Shown in pieces: positions 18,807 through 27,513 of a stretch of DNA of 64,000 nt. Source of the stretch: Anaerolineales bacterium (GTDB taxonomy: Bacteria; Chloroflexota; Anaerolineae; 4572-78; J111); the NCBI GenBank assembly GCA_015075185.1, contig JABTUW010000002.1, positions 1,612,001 to 1,676,000 on the forward strand. Direction: 5' to 3'. Position 1 is the stretch's first letter. Each line of letters opens with the position of its first letter. The notes under the pieces were generated by a model. That model was not told where the DNA came from. It did not search any database and worked only from the letters and a program-made list of their open reading frames with translations. The position numbers and the translations under genes are program-made.

Positions 18807-20114
18807 ATGCCCAAAGTCACGATTGTCGGCGCCGGCAGCGCCGAATTCTCCACTGAATTGATGACCGATATTTTGCTCACACCCGGCCTCGAGACGGGCA
18901 GCTTCGCCCTGGTGGACATTGACCCCGAGCGGCTGGAACTGGCCCACCAGATGGCTGAGTTTCTGGTTAAACGAAGCGGGCGCGACTGGCGGGTCGAGGC
19001 CAGCGCCGAGCGCACCCGCGTGCTGGCCGGCAGCGATTACGTGATCAACACCATCGAGGTGGCCGGGCTGGCGAATGTGCGCCATGATTACGACATCCCG
19101 CTAAAATACGGGGTGGATCAGTGCATTGGCGATACCATTGGCCCCGGCGGGCTGTTCAAGGCGCTGCGCACGCTGCCGGCCTGGTTGGACATTTTGGCTG
19201 ATGTCGAGCGCATGGCCCCGCGCGCGCTGGTTATGAATTACACCAATCCAATGTCGCTGACCGTGCTGACCGGGGTCCGGGCCTCCAAACTGGCGATTGT
19301 GGGCCTGTGCCATTCCATCCAGCATACCGCCGACCAACTGGCTGAGTACCTGGCCCTCCCCGTCGAGGACATTGATTGGCGGGCGGCGGGGATCAATCAC
19401 CTGGCCTGGTTCACTAAACTTGAACGCAACGGGGAAGACTTGTACCCGCGTTTGCGCCAGCGTGCTCAAATCCCGGAAATTTACGAGCAAGACCCGGTGC
19501 GGTTCGAGATGATGTTCCACCTGGGCGCATTCTCCACCGAGGGCAGCGGCCATGCCTCCGAGTACACCGCCTATTTTCGTAAGCGGCCCGATCTGGTGCA
19601 GAAGTATGACCGGAGCGGGTACCGGGGCGAAAGCGGTTTTTACGCCAATAACTGGCCTACCTGGCGGCAGCAGGCCGCCGAGGCGCTGCGGGCTTACCTG
19701 GCCGGCAAAAAAGAGCTCGAGTTGGAGCGCGGCCCTGAATTTGCCTCGACCATTATGGAGGCGATGGCCAGCAATGTTCCCGCCGTAATTTATGGCAACG
19801 TGGCCAACACCGGTTTAATTGAGAACCTGCCGCAAAATGGGGTGGTCGAAGTGGCCTGCCTGGTGGACAAAAAAGGCATCCAGCCGACTTATTTTGGTTC
19901 GTTGCCGACTCACTTGGCCAACCTCGACCAGCAGCATATGGCCTTTCACGACTTGGTGGCGACTGCCGTGTTGGAACGAGACCGTGAAGCGGCCGTCCAT
20001 GCCCTGATGGTTGATCCGCTGACGAGCGCCGTCTGCTCGCTGGCCGAAATCCGGGCCATGTTTGATGAAATGGTCCAGGCGCAGCAGGATTATTTACCCG
20101 AATTTCTCTATTGA
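18807..20114 (+). CDS. Family 4 glycoside hydrolase (alpha-glucosidase/galactosidase type)
   Basis: The 435-residue protein has the NAD+ motif IVGAGSAEFS (5-14), TNPM near residue 150, CHS (metal-binding Cys and the following His) and GINHLAWF. GH4 enzymes need NAD+ and Mn2+ and cleave glycosides by transient oxidation at C3, so they act on several linkages. Strong ribosome site AAGGAGGTATCCTT. The product works in the cytosol on what the ABC importer brings in, without phosphorylation, since the CHS sequence is typical of the alpha-glucosidase/galactosidase group. The exact sugar is not deducible. Confidence 0.92.
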   Translation: MPKVTIVGAGSAEFSTELMTDILLTPGLETGSFALVDIDPERLELAHQMAEFLVKRSGRDWRVEASAERTRVLAGSDYVINTIEVAGLANVRHDYDIPLKYGVDQCIGDTIGPGGLFKALRTLPAWLDILADVERMAPRALVMNYTNPMSLTVLTGVRASKLAIVGLCHSIQHTADQLAEYLALPVEDIDWRAAGINHLAWFTKLERNGEDLYPRLRQRAQIPEIYEQDPVRFEMMFHLGAFSTEGSGHASEYTAYFRKRPDLVQKYDRSGYRGESGFYANNWPTWRQQAAEALRAYLAGKKELELERGPEFASTIMEAMASNVPAVIYGNVANTGLIENLPQNGVVEVACLVDKKGIQPTYFGSLPTHLANLDQQHMAFHDLVATAVLERDREAAVHALMVDPLTSAVCSLAEIRAMFDEMVQAQQDYLPEFLY

Positions 20115-20115
20115 T

Positions 20116-21285
20116 ATGGATCGCCGCCCGGTTTTCCGGTTTAAGATATTTTACTTCCTCTACTACGCGGCGGCGGCATCGCTGCTGCCGTTCCTGGTGC
20201 TTTATTATGAACAACTGGGCCTGTCCGGGGGCCAAATTGGTGTTTTGACGGCCATTCTGCCACTGGTCACCCTGTTTGCTGCCTCTTTTTGGGGCGGCCT
20301 GGCCGACGCCACGGAACAGCGCGGGCCTTTGATGCTTGTGGCCCTCAGCGGTGTTATCCTGTTAGCCTTGGTGATCCTGTTCTCGACCACCTTCTTGAGT
20401 TTGGTCGGGGTGATGGTTGCCTTCGCCTTTTTTGCCGCGCCGATTGTCCCGTTCCTGGATAACTCAACCCTGGCCTACCTGGGTGAGCATAAAAATCAGT
20501 ACGGCAAGCTGCGCCTGTGGGGAGCGGTGGGCTGGGGCATTGCGGCCCCGGTCGTGGGGTGGCTGGTCGAGCGATTTGACCTGACCTGGTCATTTTACAG
20601 CTACATGGGGCTAATGTTTGCCGGGCTGCTCGTCGCTTTTCGCCTGCCCACCAGCCAGACCAGGATGAGCACGCCGTTTTGGCAAAGCGTCGGGTTGCTG
20701 CTGGGTAATAATCGGCAATGGCCGTTATTTCTGATCATAGTTTTTGGCGCCGGAGTAGGCTCGGCCATCATTCACAACTATCTGTTTCTCTATATGGAAC
20801 TATTGGGAACGGGTAATACCCTGATGGGGTTGGCTTTAACGGTAGCCACCCTCAGTGAATTGGTCATTTTTTCATCGTCAGACCGGCTGCTCAACCGCTG
20901 GGGTATCAAGAACGTGTTGCTGCTAGCTCTGGCAGCACTGGCGGTGCGACTGTTAGCCTACGCCGTTATCTCCAGTCCCTGGCTTGTTTTGCCGGTTCAA
21001 CTGCTGCATGGCCTCTCGTTTTCCGCTCTCTGGGCTGCCGGGGTAGCTTATGCCGACAGAATAGCGCCCCCTGGCTTGGGCGCAACAGCCCAGGGGCTCT
21101 TTACCGGAGTCTTTATGGGGTTGGCGGCGGCTGTAGGCGCTTTCATTGGAGGGGTGTTGTACGAAAATATCGGGCTGCCCTGGATGTTTGGTTCGGCTGG
21201 CCTTAGCCTCCTGGCCATATTCTTCATTATCAGTATGCTCTCGCAATCTCGTTTTCCAACTGAACTGGGGAACGAGATTGCCTGA
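20116..21285 (+). CDS. MFS transporter
   Basis: The start is the ATG at 20116, one base after the GH4 stop; the longer frame from 20062 lies inside the GH4 gene. The 389-residue protein has about twelve membrane helices and resembles the MFS_1/LacY-NupG-like group (N-terminus FKIFYFLYYAAAASLLPFLVLYY; GGLADATEQRGP in the first cytoplasmic loop). It is the last gene of the operon and could import the same glycoside or export an oxidised product. Confidence 0.88.
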   Translation: MDRRPVFRFKIFYFLYYAAAASLLPFLVLYYEQLGLSGGQIGVLTAILPLVTLFAASFWGGLADATEQRGPLMLVALSGVILLALVILFSTTFLSLVGVMVAFAFFAAPIVPFLDNSTLAYLGEHKNQYGKLRLWGAVGWGIAAPVVGWLVERFDLTWSFYSYMGLMFAGLLVAFRLPTSQTRMSTPFWQSVGLLLGNNRQWPLFLIIVFGAGVGSAIIHNYLFLYMELLGTGNTLMGLALTVATLSELVIFSSSDRLLNRWGIKNVLLLALAALAVRLLAYAVISSPWLVLPVQLLHGLSFSALWAAGVAYADRIAPPGLGATAQGLFTGVFMGLAAAVGAFIGGVLYENIGLPWMFGSAGLSLLAIFFIISMLSQSRFPTELGNEIA

Positions 21286-21291
21286 ATCGCC

Positions 21292-21309
21292 ATAACTTGG
21301 AGAAGTTAT
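21292..21309 (+). terminator. Possible hairpin after the catabolic operon
   Basis: ATAACTT (21292-21298) and AAGTTAT (21303-21309) form a short stem a few bases after the MFS stop, with a brief CCTTT tract following. It is a weak terminator at best. Confidence 0.35.
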
Positions 21310-21392
21310 ACCTTTGGGAAGAGGGAGTGGCAAGGCAACCTCCTGGCTTGTTGCCTGCTGGGCCGGCTGCGAGGCAATGGGCGGGGAACATT

Positions 21393-21485
21393 ACACAGAG
21401 GCTCACAGAGAAGGCGCAGAGGGTCACAGAGAATAGCTTATTTTCCTCTGTGTATCTCAGTGCTGCCTCTGCGCCCCTCTGTGAG
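21393..21485. repeat. CACAGAG-rich imperfect palindrome
   Basis: Arms of about 22 bases (CTCACAGAGAAGGCGCAGAG and its partner CTCTGCGCCCCTCTGTGAG) are separated by about 45 bases. Related CACAG-type inverted repeats lie at 59040-59105. It marks the border between the high-G+C operon and the A+T-rich defence island. Confidence 0.6.
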
Positions 21486-21574
21486 CTAGCCCCAGCCTCG
21501 AATTGACCCGCAGGGTGCTTCGCTTGAATACAGGGAGCGAACTCACGAACTTTAAGTCCTCTCCAAATCTGAAT

Positions 21575-23108
21575 TCATTGGATATTGACGACAAATTCTC
21601 CGCTGCGAGCCACACAGAGGCCATCCTTGATAATAAAGCACTCAACCCAATGCATGCCAGTATAGAGGGTACTTTCTTTGCGTACACGACCACCTTTGAT
21701 AAGAATGCCATTATTATCGATATCGCCACTATAAAACTCACCCCGAAGACTATTTGCTACTCTAGCTTCATAACCTGTGTTTACCACTTGCCAGTAGACC
21801 TTATAAGGTTGCAGAATATTGGTTGTTGCCTCAAATCGCAAAGAACAATGTTTAGGTAATGGCTCTGAGTCATTGTGGATCTGGCACGGAAAACCATTCT
21901 GGAAAGCTTGGGCAGTAATGTTAATCCAACCTATTGGAATTATTGGCCACATTGGAGATTGTCGATGGGGTACATTAAACTGAATAAGTGATCGTGATTT
22001 GTTACTTATTTGTTGCGGAAACTGCTCTAGAGCCTTGTTAACAGCTTTTTCCCCAAGATGTGGCTTCAAAGCCTCACCGATCGCCTTTATGTTTTCCGAC
22101 TTCAGTGCTATGTTCAGGTCAGAACACACCTGTTGTAACCAGAATCTGAAGTTTTGCTCTCGCTTTGGATATTCTTGCCATTTGTCCGCAAAGTTTTCAA
22201 GTGGGTTCACAGGATTGGAAACCCATGAAATACCATTTCGTGTTTCGATGTAATTAGGCATGCGTTGGACAATATTAAGTAAAGCGTCAAAGATATCTGC
22301 TTCATTATTATAAGCATGAGCCGCCAGGGTTGTTATTATGATCGAGATAGGTTTATTTTCCTGATCCTCTATAAACATAATATCTCGGTGTCTTTTTAAT
22401 ATTTGAATGGCACGCTGGAGAGGTGTTTTTACCCTATATACTGGAACATCCTCAATATTGGTTTTGAGCGACTCAGCTAGGGATTTTAGTTGGACCTCGA
22501 ATTGACTTTCCATGCAAGTCTTGAACCATTCGGCATAGCCTTGGGGGTTGCTGCGTGGCCAGTCGTCATCCAAGCGGTCGTAATTTGGTAGAGTATTGTC
22601 TGTGATAGCAATAGCTTGTTCAGACCAATCATTCACAAAGCCTTTTGACTTTAGCAATGCTTTGAAAGAGGTTCCATCTGGAACGGCGGGTAGAATATCC
22701 ATATAGAATCGAGCCCCATCTGCATAAATTAATTCTCCAACAACGCCTGTGGTCTTCTGGGGAGTGATCCATGTTATTTGCTTTAGCATATCTCTTAATT
22801 TCGTACCCGATCAACTCCTTCAATTTTTTCTGGGTAATTTTGTCCTTGGTAAAGTTCAATTCACACACAAAGTCTATGTCATATTCTTCTTCGTCAGAAA
22901 TAGGCTTAATAACTGTGCCGAGCCGAAACGATCCTTGCGGATACATATCTGGATCAAATGCCGCAACAGTAGATGCTTCTCGCCCCAGCCAATGGCACAG
23001 GGCTTGATAACGGTTTTCCGCATCCTTGTAATGAGTTTCAGAAATATCCAGCGCCTCTGCTACATACTCAAGAAATTTGCTGAATTGGCGTCTTAATTCG
23101 TCAGTCAT
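21575..23108 (-). pseudogene. CD-NTase (cGAS/DncV-like) with AGS-C domain, frameshifted
   Basis: The first frame (23108 downward) carries the nucleotidyltransferase signature: YPQGSFRLGT (Gly59-Ser60) and the metal aspartates Asp77 and Asp79 in EYDIDFV, then RRCWR. The second frame resumes with LIYADGARFYMDILP, whose Asp supplies the third catalytic acid, and ends in an adenylyl/guanylyl-cyclase and SMODS-associated sensor-like (AGS-C) domain (IQFNVPHRQSPMWP, VYWQVVNTGYEA, TLYTGMHWVECFI). The total span of 1,534 bases is one more than a multiple of three. Deleting one base in the GAGAATT at about 22731-22737 (minus strand) gives W-R-L-I-Y-A-D-G and a 510-residue enzyme with D137. It should make a cyclic nucleotide second messenger that triggers the patatin effector upstream. 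Either a real inactivation or a read error; AGGAGGG overlaps the effector stop, so the two are co-translated. Confidence 0.85.
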
Positions 23109-23120
23109 AATTTTACCCTC

Positions 23121-24032
23121 CTACCCAATCTCCAAAAAGCTTTTAACCTTTTCCGAATTATGGGTGAATGTAAAGTCAGCCCTATTTTTCATTTCCGTTA
23201 AAACATTTACGTTGTCTAAGGGAAGTTCTTTGTCCGAGTCATGATCAAGCCTCAAATAATTTTCGCCAAGGATTAGCTTTGTTTTGTTCGTGTCACTCAC
23301 GGATTGAAGGTAGAGGATCATATCTAACAGTTTCTTGCCTTCCCAACCCAATAGCGCACCCCATTTTTTCTTCCCTACACCTCCAATCTCGTAACTGACC
23401 TGCTTACTACCTGTGCCAACCGATAAAATTTTCACCTGGTTTTTACCAAGCCCTAATTTACCAATTGCCTCAGTTAAGGCGACCATTGAAGGATTGTTCG
23501 CCCACAAGCCGCCGTCAGCAAGCATGTAACTAGCCTCGCCCAGTGTTTTTGGGTCAAAATAAGTAGGGGCTGCACAAGAGGCTAGAACTGCATCTGCAAT
23601 TTTTACATCGGTATCTCTGACAAACTCATCCAAGTACTTGGATTTAAACACATGAACGTTTCCGCTGACCAGATCGGTAGCAGGAATGACCAATCTCGTC
23701 TTAGTTTCAGATAAAGTTCTGCTACCCAATGCTAATTTCAGGATATCCTCAAGCTCTTTTCTGTCGTACCTGCTTGCTATTACTCCACCGAAACTAAATG
23801 GCGTTTTCCTGAATATGCGCCTGGATTTTTCCTCAAATATGTTGACTACATCTTTGAGGCGGTAATCAACAGCTATCGCACTGGCGATGATAGAACCTGT
23901 ACTTGTGCCAACAACCATATCAAAGATTTCGTGGAGTCTGACAGCAAATACCTCTTCAATCCGCTTTAATATGTACGCAGGATATATCCCTCTAACTCCG
24001 CCACCGTCTATACAAAGTACCTTAAAGTTCAT
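23121..24032 (-). CDS. capV: CBASS patatin-like phospholipase effector (CapV type)
   Basis: The 303-residue protein is a patatin phospholipase: oxyanion glycine loop GGGVRG (10-15), nucleophile elbow GTSTG (Ser44) and the catalytic Asp173 in ADGGLWANNP. In CBASS, CapV is switched on by a cyclic dinucleotide and degrades the inner membrane, killing the infected cell. It is the first gene of a two-gene minus-strand unit with the CD-NTase, separated by 12 bases. No cap2/cap3 (E1-E2/JAB) genes are present, so this is a minimal type I layout. The region is visibly richer in A+T than its flanks. Confidence 0.9.
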   Translation of the reverse strand: MNFKVLCIDGGGVRGIYPAYILKRIEEVFAVRLHEIFDMVVGTSTGSIIASAIAVDYRLKDVVNIFEEKSRRIFRKTPFSFGGVIASRYDRKELEDILKLALGSRTLSETKTRLVIPATDLVSGNVHVFKSKYLDEFVRDTDVKIADAVLASCAAPTYFDPKTLGEASYMLADGGLWANNPSMVALTEAIGKLGLGKNQVKILSVGTGSKQVSYEIGGVGKKKWGALLGWEGKKLLDMILYLQSVSDTNKTKLILGENYLRLDHDSDKELPLDNVNVLTEMKNRADFTFTHNSEKVKSFLEIG

Positions 24033-24069
24033 TTACGAACTCTCTTTTCTAATTGGTTGAAAACAAAGA

Positions 24070-24089
24070 AGCCCGAACATCGTCGGGCT
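24070..24089 (-). terminator. Terminator of the DUF2283/DUF4258 pair
   Basis: On the minus strand AGCCCGA/TCGGGCT form a seven-base stem followed by the T-rich TCTTTGTTTTC. It lies between the toxin-antitoxin-like pair and capV, insulating the CBASS unit. Confidence 0.65.
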
Positions 24090-24161
24090 CCTCATCGAGC
24101 TTCGCCTATCCATCCTGGCCTTAGCTCCGTTATTCATTTAAACCCACTAACCTCGCACCTC

Positions 24162-24374
24162 TTACGGTCTCGCAGCCGCCGGAACCATTTGATACTCAAT
24201 CTGAGTGGGCAATCCAACCCGCTGTGACGCGTCAAGTATTTCTAATGAAACCAGATTGCCTGAATCATCGTAATCCAGGATCACCCCCGGTTTATCCTCA
24301 TCGCTCTCTGCTACCGGCGTATCGGTAAAGATAACAGTTAAGGTATCCGTTTCGCTGTCGTATATCACTTTCAT
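24162..24374 (-). CDS. DUF2283 family protein
   Basis: The 70-residue protein has the DUF2283 pattern KVIYDSETDTLTVIF, then PGVILDYDDSGNLVSLEILDAS. These small proteins are generally next to DUF4258 partners, as here, and are thought to be the antitoxin-like member of a toxin-antitoxin pair. It overlaps the DUF4258 gene by four bases (ATGA), so the two are co-translated. It ends upstream of a clear terminator. Confidence 0.85.
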   Translation of the reverse strand: MKVIYDSETDTLTVIFTDTPVAESDEDKPGVILDYDDSGNLVSLEILDASQRVGLPTQIEYQMVPAAARP

Positions 24375-24649
24375 CCTGCTTCTCTCCAGTACTTATCAAT
24401 CTTGCTGGTGCGATAGGCTGTCACTACCTCCGGCGGCTGCCGGTCCACATCTACAAAGACTCGTAGCAGATAGGTTTTGGCTGGTTCCCCATGTTCAAAT
24501 CGCATTTGGTAAACACTCCGTCCAGGTCGGACCGCTTCAATCTGCTCGGCTGCCGAGAGTACTTGAGCAATCTCCTCTTCGGTAATATGGCGACGTTTCA
24601 TCTCTAGTTGGGCGTGATCGGTCAGGCGATACTCCACGATTGACGTCAT
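24371..24649 (-). CDS. DUF4258 family protein (RelE-like toxin candidate)
   Basis: The 92-residue protein has the DUF4258 landmarks: YRLTDHAQLEMKRRHITEEEI near the start and VVTAYRTSKIDKYWR at the end. The family is distantly like RelE/HigB toxins; activity is inferred. It is the first gene of the pair with DUF2283. The promoter region lies between it and the RNR gene, which is on the same strand only 41 bases upstream, so read-through from that gene is possible. Confidence 0.82.
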   Translation of the reverse strand: MTSIVEYRLTDHAQLEMKRRHITEEEIAQVLSAAEQIEAVRPGRSVYQMRFEHGEPAKTYLLRVFVDVDRQPPEVVTAYRTSKIDKYWREAG

Positions 24650-24690
24650 TATTATACCTCAAGGGGATACCAATGCTGATTTATCGCTCC

Positions 24691-27243
24691 TCAACACTCA
24701 CTATACCCGCACTCGTAGCACTTCTTGCAGCCCTCCACGTGGAGCAGCGTCGCCGAGCCGCAGCTAGGGCAGTAATCCCCCTTGAGCGGCAGGTTGAGCT
24801 GAGTCGCCTCATCCTCCGGCAGGCCGGGCAGCTCGCCGGTGGCGTTGAAGCCGGAATGCTCGGCCAGCACCTGGCCGACGGCGTCGGGCAGGCTCATGAC
24901 CCGGTTCTTGCCAAACCCCTGCGCCCGGCCGGAACCGATGCCGCGCAGTTGGGACACGATGTCCTGGACCCGCTCCTGCGGCGATAACGGGCTGGGCATG
25001 CGCAGGATCAGGCTGATCAGCCGGCCCAGGCCCTCGGCGTCGGCGGCCACGTCGCTGCCGGCCTTGCCGACATTGATGAAAACCTCGAAGGGTTCGCTGT
25101 TGCCGCCGCCGTTGGCGTTGACGGTGATGTAAGCTGTGCCGATCGGCGTGTTTTTGCGGTAGGTGTTGCCGTGCAGCGTCGCCGGGCGGGAGCGCCACTT
25201 GATCTGGGGCGGCGCGGCGGGCTTCGGCGCTTCCGCCTGCTTGTCCTCTTCCTTCAGATTGAGCACCTGCACGTCGCGCGAGCCGTCGCGGTAGATCGTG
25301 CCGCCTTTGCAGCCCAGCTCGTACATCAGCTCGTACAACTGGCGGGTCTGCTCGACGGTGTAATTATTGGGCGTGTTGCAGGTCTTGCTAATGCTGGAAT
25401 CCACCCAGCGCTGGATCGCTGCCTGCACCCGCACGTGGTCCTCCGGCTGCAAATCCATGGCCGTGACAAAGTAGGGCGGCAGGCTTTCGCCGGGATGCTG
25501 GGTCAGCCACTCCTCGTACACGCCGACCCGCTCCTCGTGGACGCCCATGCGCCCCTTGCGGTTGAAGCTCCAGAAGTAGAACGGCTCGATGCCGGTCGAG
25601 GTGTTGACCATCGTGCCGGTCGTGCCGGTCGGGGCCTGGGTCAGCAGGGTCACGTTGCGGATGCCCTTCTCGGCGATGGCCTCGCGGACCTCCGCCGGCA
25701 TGCCCTGCATAAAACCGCTCTGCAAAAACTTTTCCGCGTCGAACATGGGAAACGCGCCCTTTTCGGCGGCGTGGTCGGCCGAGGCCAGATAGGCTTCGCT
25801 GGCGATAAAGCGGTACAGCTTGTCCAAAAACTCGACGCTTTCGGCGCTGCCGTAGCGGATTTTCAGGCGGATCATCATCTCGGCCAGGCCCATCGTCCCC
25901 AGGCCGACCCGCCGCTCGCCCAACTGCTGCTTCTCGTTTTCGGGGAAGAAGTAGGGCGTGGCGTCAATCACGTTGTCCAAAAAGCGCACGGCGTAGCGCA
26001 CCGCCTGGCCCAGCTTATCCCAGGCCACCTCGCCGCTGCCGACAAAGCGGGCCAAATTGAGCGCACCCAGGTTGCAGACGCCCCAGCCGGGCAGGCCCTG
26101 CTCGCCGCAGGGATTGGTGCAGAGGATCGGCGCGTAATACCAGGAGTTGCTCATCTTGTTGTAACGCTCGACGAAGAAGACGCCGGGTTCGGCGCTGGCC
26201 CAGGCGCTCTCGATGATCGTGTTCCAAATCTCGCGGGCCTTGACCGTCTTGTGGACCACGACCGGCTTGCCGGCGGCCCGCCAGGCGGCCAGATCGCCGT
26301 TCCAGGTTTCGTCGTAATCGCCGTGGCCGGTGTCGGGGAAGACGAGCTGCCACTCGCCGTCGGCCTTGACCGCGTCCATAAAATCGTCGGTGATGCCGAC
26401 GCTGATGTTAGCGTTGGTAATGCGGCCCATCTTGCGCTTGCTGTTGATAAATTCCAGCACGTCGGGATGCCAGACGTTCATAATCAGCATCAACGCCCCG
26501 CGCCGGCTGCCGCCCTGTTCGATCAGGCCGGTCACAAAGCTGTACAGTTCGCCCCAGGAGACCGCCCCGCTGGAGCGGCCGTTGACCCCCTTGACGTAGG
26601 CGTGATGCGGCCGCAGGCTGGAAATATTAATGCCCACCCCACCGCCGCGCGACATGATCTCGGTCATCTGGGTCAGCGTATCCATGATCCCGCCCCGGCT
26701 GTCCCTGGGGCTGGGGATGACATAGCAGTTATAAAAGGTCAGGTTTTGATCCGTACCGGCGGCGGTCAGAATCCGCCCGCCGGGGACAAAGCGCCAGTCG
26801 TCCAGTAGCCAGCGGAACTTTTCCTGCCACTCGGCCTGCTTCTCCGGCGCTTCGATTTCGGCCAGCCCGGCCGCCACCCGGTCGAGCATGTGGGCGGGGT
26901 GCGTTTCCAGAGGCTTGTCAATGTGCTCCAGCGCCCGCTCCACCGTTTCGCCGTCGCGCAGTTGGATGGTCACTTGCTTGCCCTTTAGCGCCGTGATCGT
27001 GCCGATCTCGCGCTGGCCCGTTTCCAGATTGACCGCCACAATGACCGTATCGCCCACCTTGACCGTTTCTTTTTTGCCGTCCTTCAGGGCATAGCGGTCG
27101 AGGAAAATCTTCTCGCCCAAGGCATGCAGGGCGCTCGAGGCCAGGGTAGGGGTTTCGTGGACAAAACGGCCGGCGCCGTTGATTTTGTGACCGTTGCCAT
27201 CGGCGACGGCTTGTTGAGATTGTTTCGCATGTTTGAGGGTCAT
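24691..27243 (-). CDS. nrdJ: Adenosylcobalamin-dependent (class II) ribonucleotide reductase
   Basis: The 850-residue protein reduces ribonucleotides using a cobalamin-derived radical, in the cytosol, with or without oxygen. Landmarks are the first redox cysteine in FYNCYVIPSP, GGGVGINISSLRPHH, NPCGEQGLPGWGVCNLG (radical cysteine region), CNTPNN, APTGTTGTMVNTSTGIEP, and a C-terminal Cys-rich tail YCPSCGSATLLHVEGCKKC that both re-reduces the active site and resembles a zinc ribbon. An N-terminal insert (about 50-100) looks like a small beta domain. Start ATG with AAGGAG seven bases upstream. No nrdAB genes are seen. NrdR is encoded about 1.6 kb upstream on the same strand, but no NrdR box was found ahead of nrdJ itself. 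Confidence 0.96.
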   Translation of the reverse strand: MTLKHAKQSQQAVADGNGHKINGAGRFVHETPTLASSALHALGEKIFLDRYALKDGKKETVKVGDTVIVAVNLETGQREIGTITALKGKQVTIQLRDGETVERALEHIDKPLETHPAHMLDRVAAGLAEIEAPEKQAEWQEKFRWLLDDWRFVPGGRILTAAGTDQNLTFYNCYVIPSPRDSRGGIMDTLTQMTEIMSRGGGVGINISSLRPHHAYVKGVNGRSSGAVSWGELYSFVTGLIEQGGSRRGALMLIMNVWHPDVLEFINSKRKMGRITNANISVGITDDFMDAVKADGEWQLVFPDTGHGDYDETWNGDLAAWRAAGKPVVVHKTVKAREIWNTIIESAWASAEPGVFFVERYNKMSNSWYYAPILCTNPCGEQGLPGWGVCNLGALNLARFVGSGEVAWDKLGQAVRYAVRFLDNVIDATPYFFPENEKQQLGERRVGLGTMGLAEMMIRLKIRYGSAESVEFLDKLYRFIASEAYLASADHAAEKGAFPMFDAEKFLQSGFMQGMPAEVREAIAEKGIRNVTLLTQAPTGTTGTMVNTSTGIEPFYFWSFNRKGRMGVHEERVGVYEEWLTQHPGESLPPYFVTAMDLQPEDHVRVQAAIQRWVDSSISKTCNTPNNYTVEQTRQLYELMYELGCKGGTIYRDGSRDVQVLNLKEEDKQAEAPKPAAPPQIKWRSRPATLHGNTYRKNTPIGTAYITVNANGGGNSEPFEVFINVGKAGSDVAADAEGLGRLISLILRMPSPLSPQERVQDIVSQLRGIGSGRAQGFGKNRVMSLPDAVGQVLAEHSGFNATGELPGLPEDEATQLNLPLKGDYCPSCGSATLLHVEGCKKCYECGYSEC

Positions 27244-27290
27244 ACGGTGACTCCTTACAAAATTTTATTGTGATTTGTTTCATTGAGTAA

Positions 27291-27360
27291 GCATCCTGAG
27301 TAGCGCGGAACTCGTCCTGAGCTTGTCGAAGGACGAAGTGGAGCGCGTATCGAAGGATGC
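27291..27360. repeat. GCATCCTGAGTA/GTATCGAAGGATGC element, copy 1
   Basis: It starts with GCATCCTGAGTAG and ends with GTATCGAAGGATGC, so the ends are inverted repeats (GCATCC/GGATGC). Internally it holds an additional inverted repeat around CGTCCTGAGCTTGTCGAAGG. It lies in the nrdJ upstream region. Copies also at 27389, 27451, 40430, 42243, 42330 and inside the composite at 33271. Confidence 0.8.
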
Positions 27361-27388
27361 GCTTTATTAGGATGATTCCGGGTAAATC

Positions 27389-27435
27389 GCGCCCTTCGAT
27401 ACGGCCTCGGCTTCGCCTTGGCCTACTCAGGACGC
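27389..27435. repeat. GCATCCTGAGTA-type element, copy 2 (inverted)
   Basis: It runs from GCGCCCTTCGATACGGCCT to GGCCTACTCAGGACGC, the reverse orientation of copy 1, with slightly changed ends. Confidence 0.75.
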
Positions 27436-27450
27436 AATCCTATTTCAATT

Positions 27451-27497
27451 GCATCCTGAGTAGCCCTGAGTGAAACGAAGGTCGTATCGAAGGGTGC
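27451..27497. repeat. GCATCCTGAGTA-type element, copy 3
   Basis: It runs from GCATCCTGAGTAGCCCTGAG to GTCGTATCGAAGGGTGC. Three copies in alternating orientation therefore fill most of the 270-base gap between nrdJ and the M24 gene. Confidence 0.75.
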
Positions 27498-27513
27498 TGT
27501 TTTCACTTCCCCT

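Noticed and set aside
25171-26808. 545-codon plus-strand frame opposite nrdJ
   Set aside because: It is exactly antisense to a strongly supported RNR gene. High-G+C coding DNA often leaves the opposite strand open, and the product has no domain pattern.
24691-27243. Cobalamin riboswitch ahead of the B12-dependent RNR
   Set aside because: The upstream gap is short before the repeats, and no B12-box was seen.
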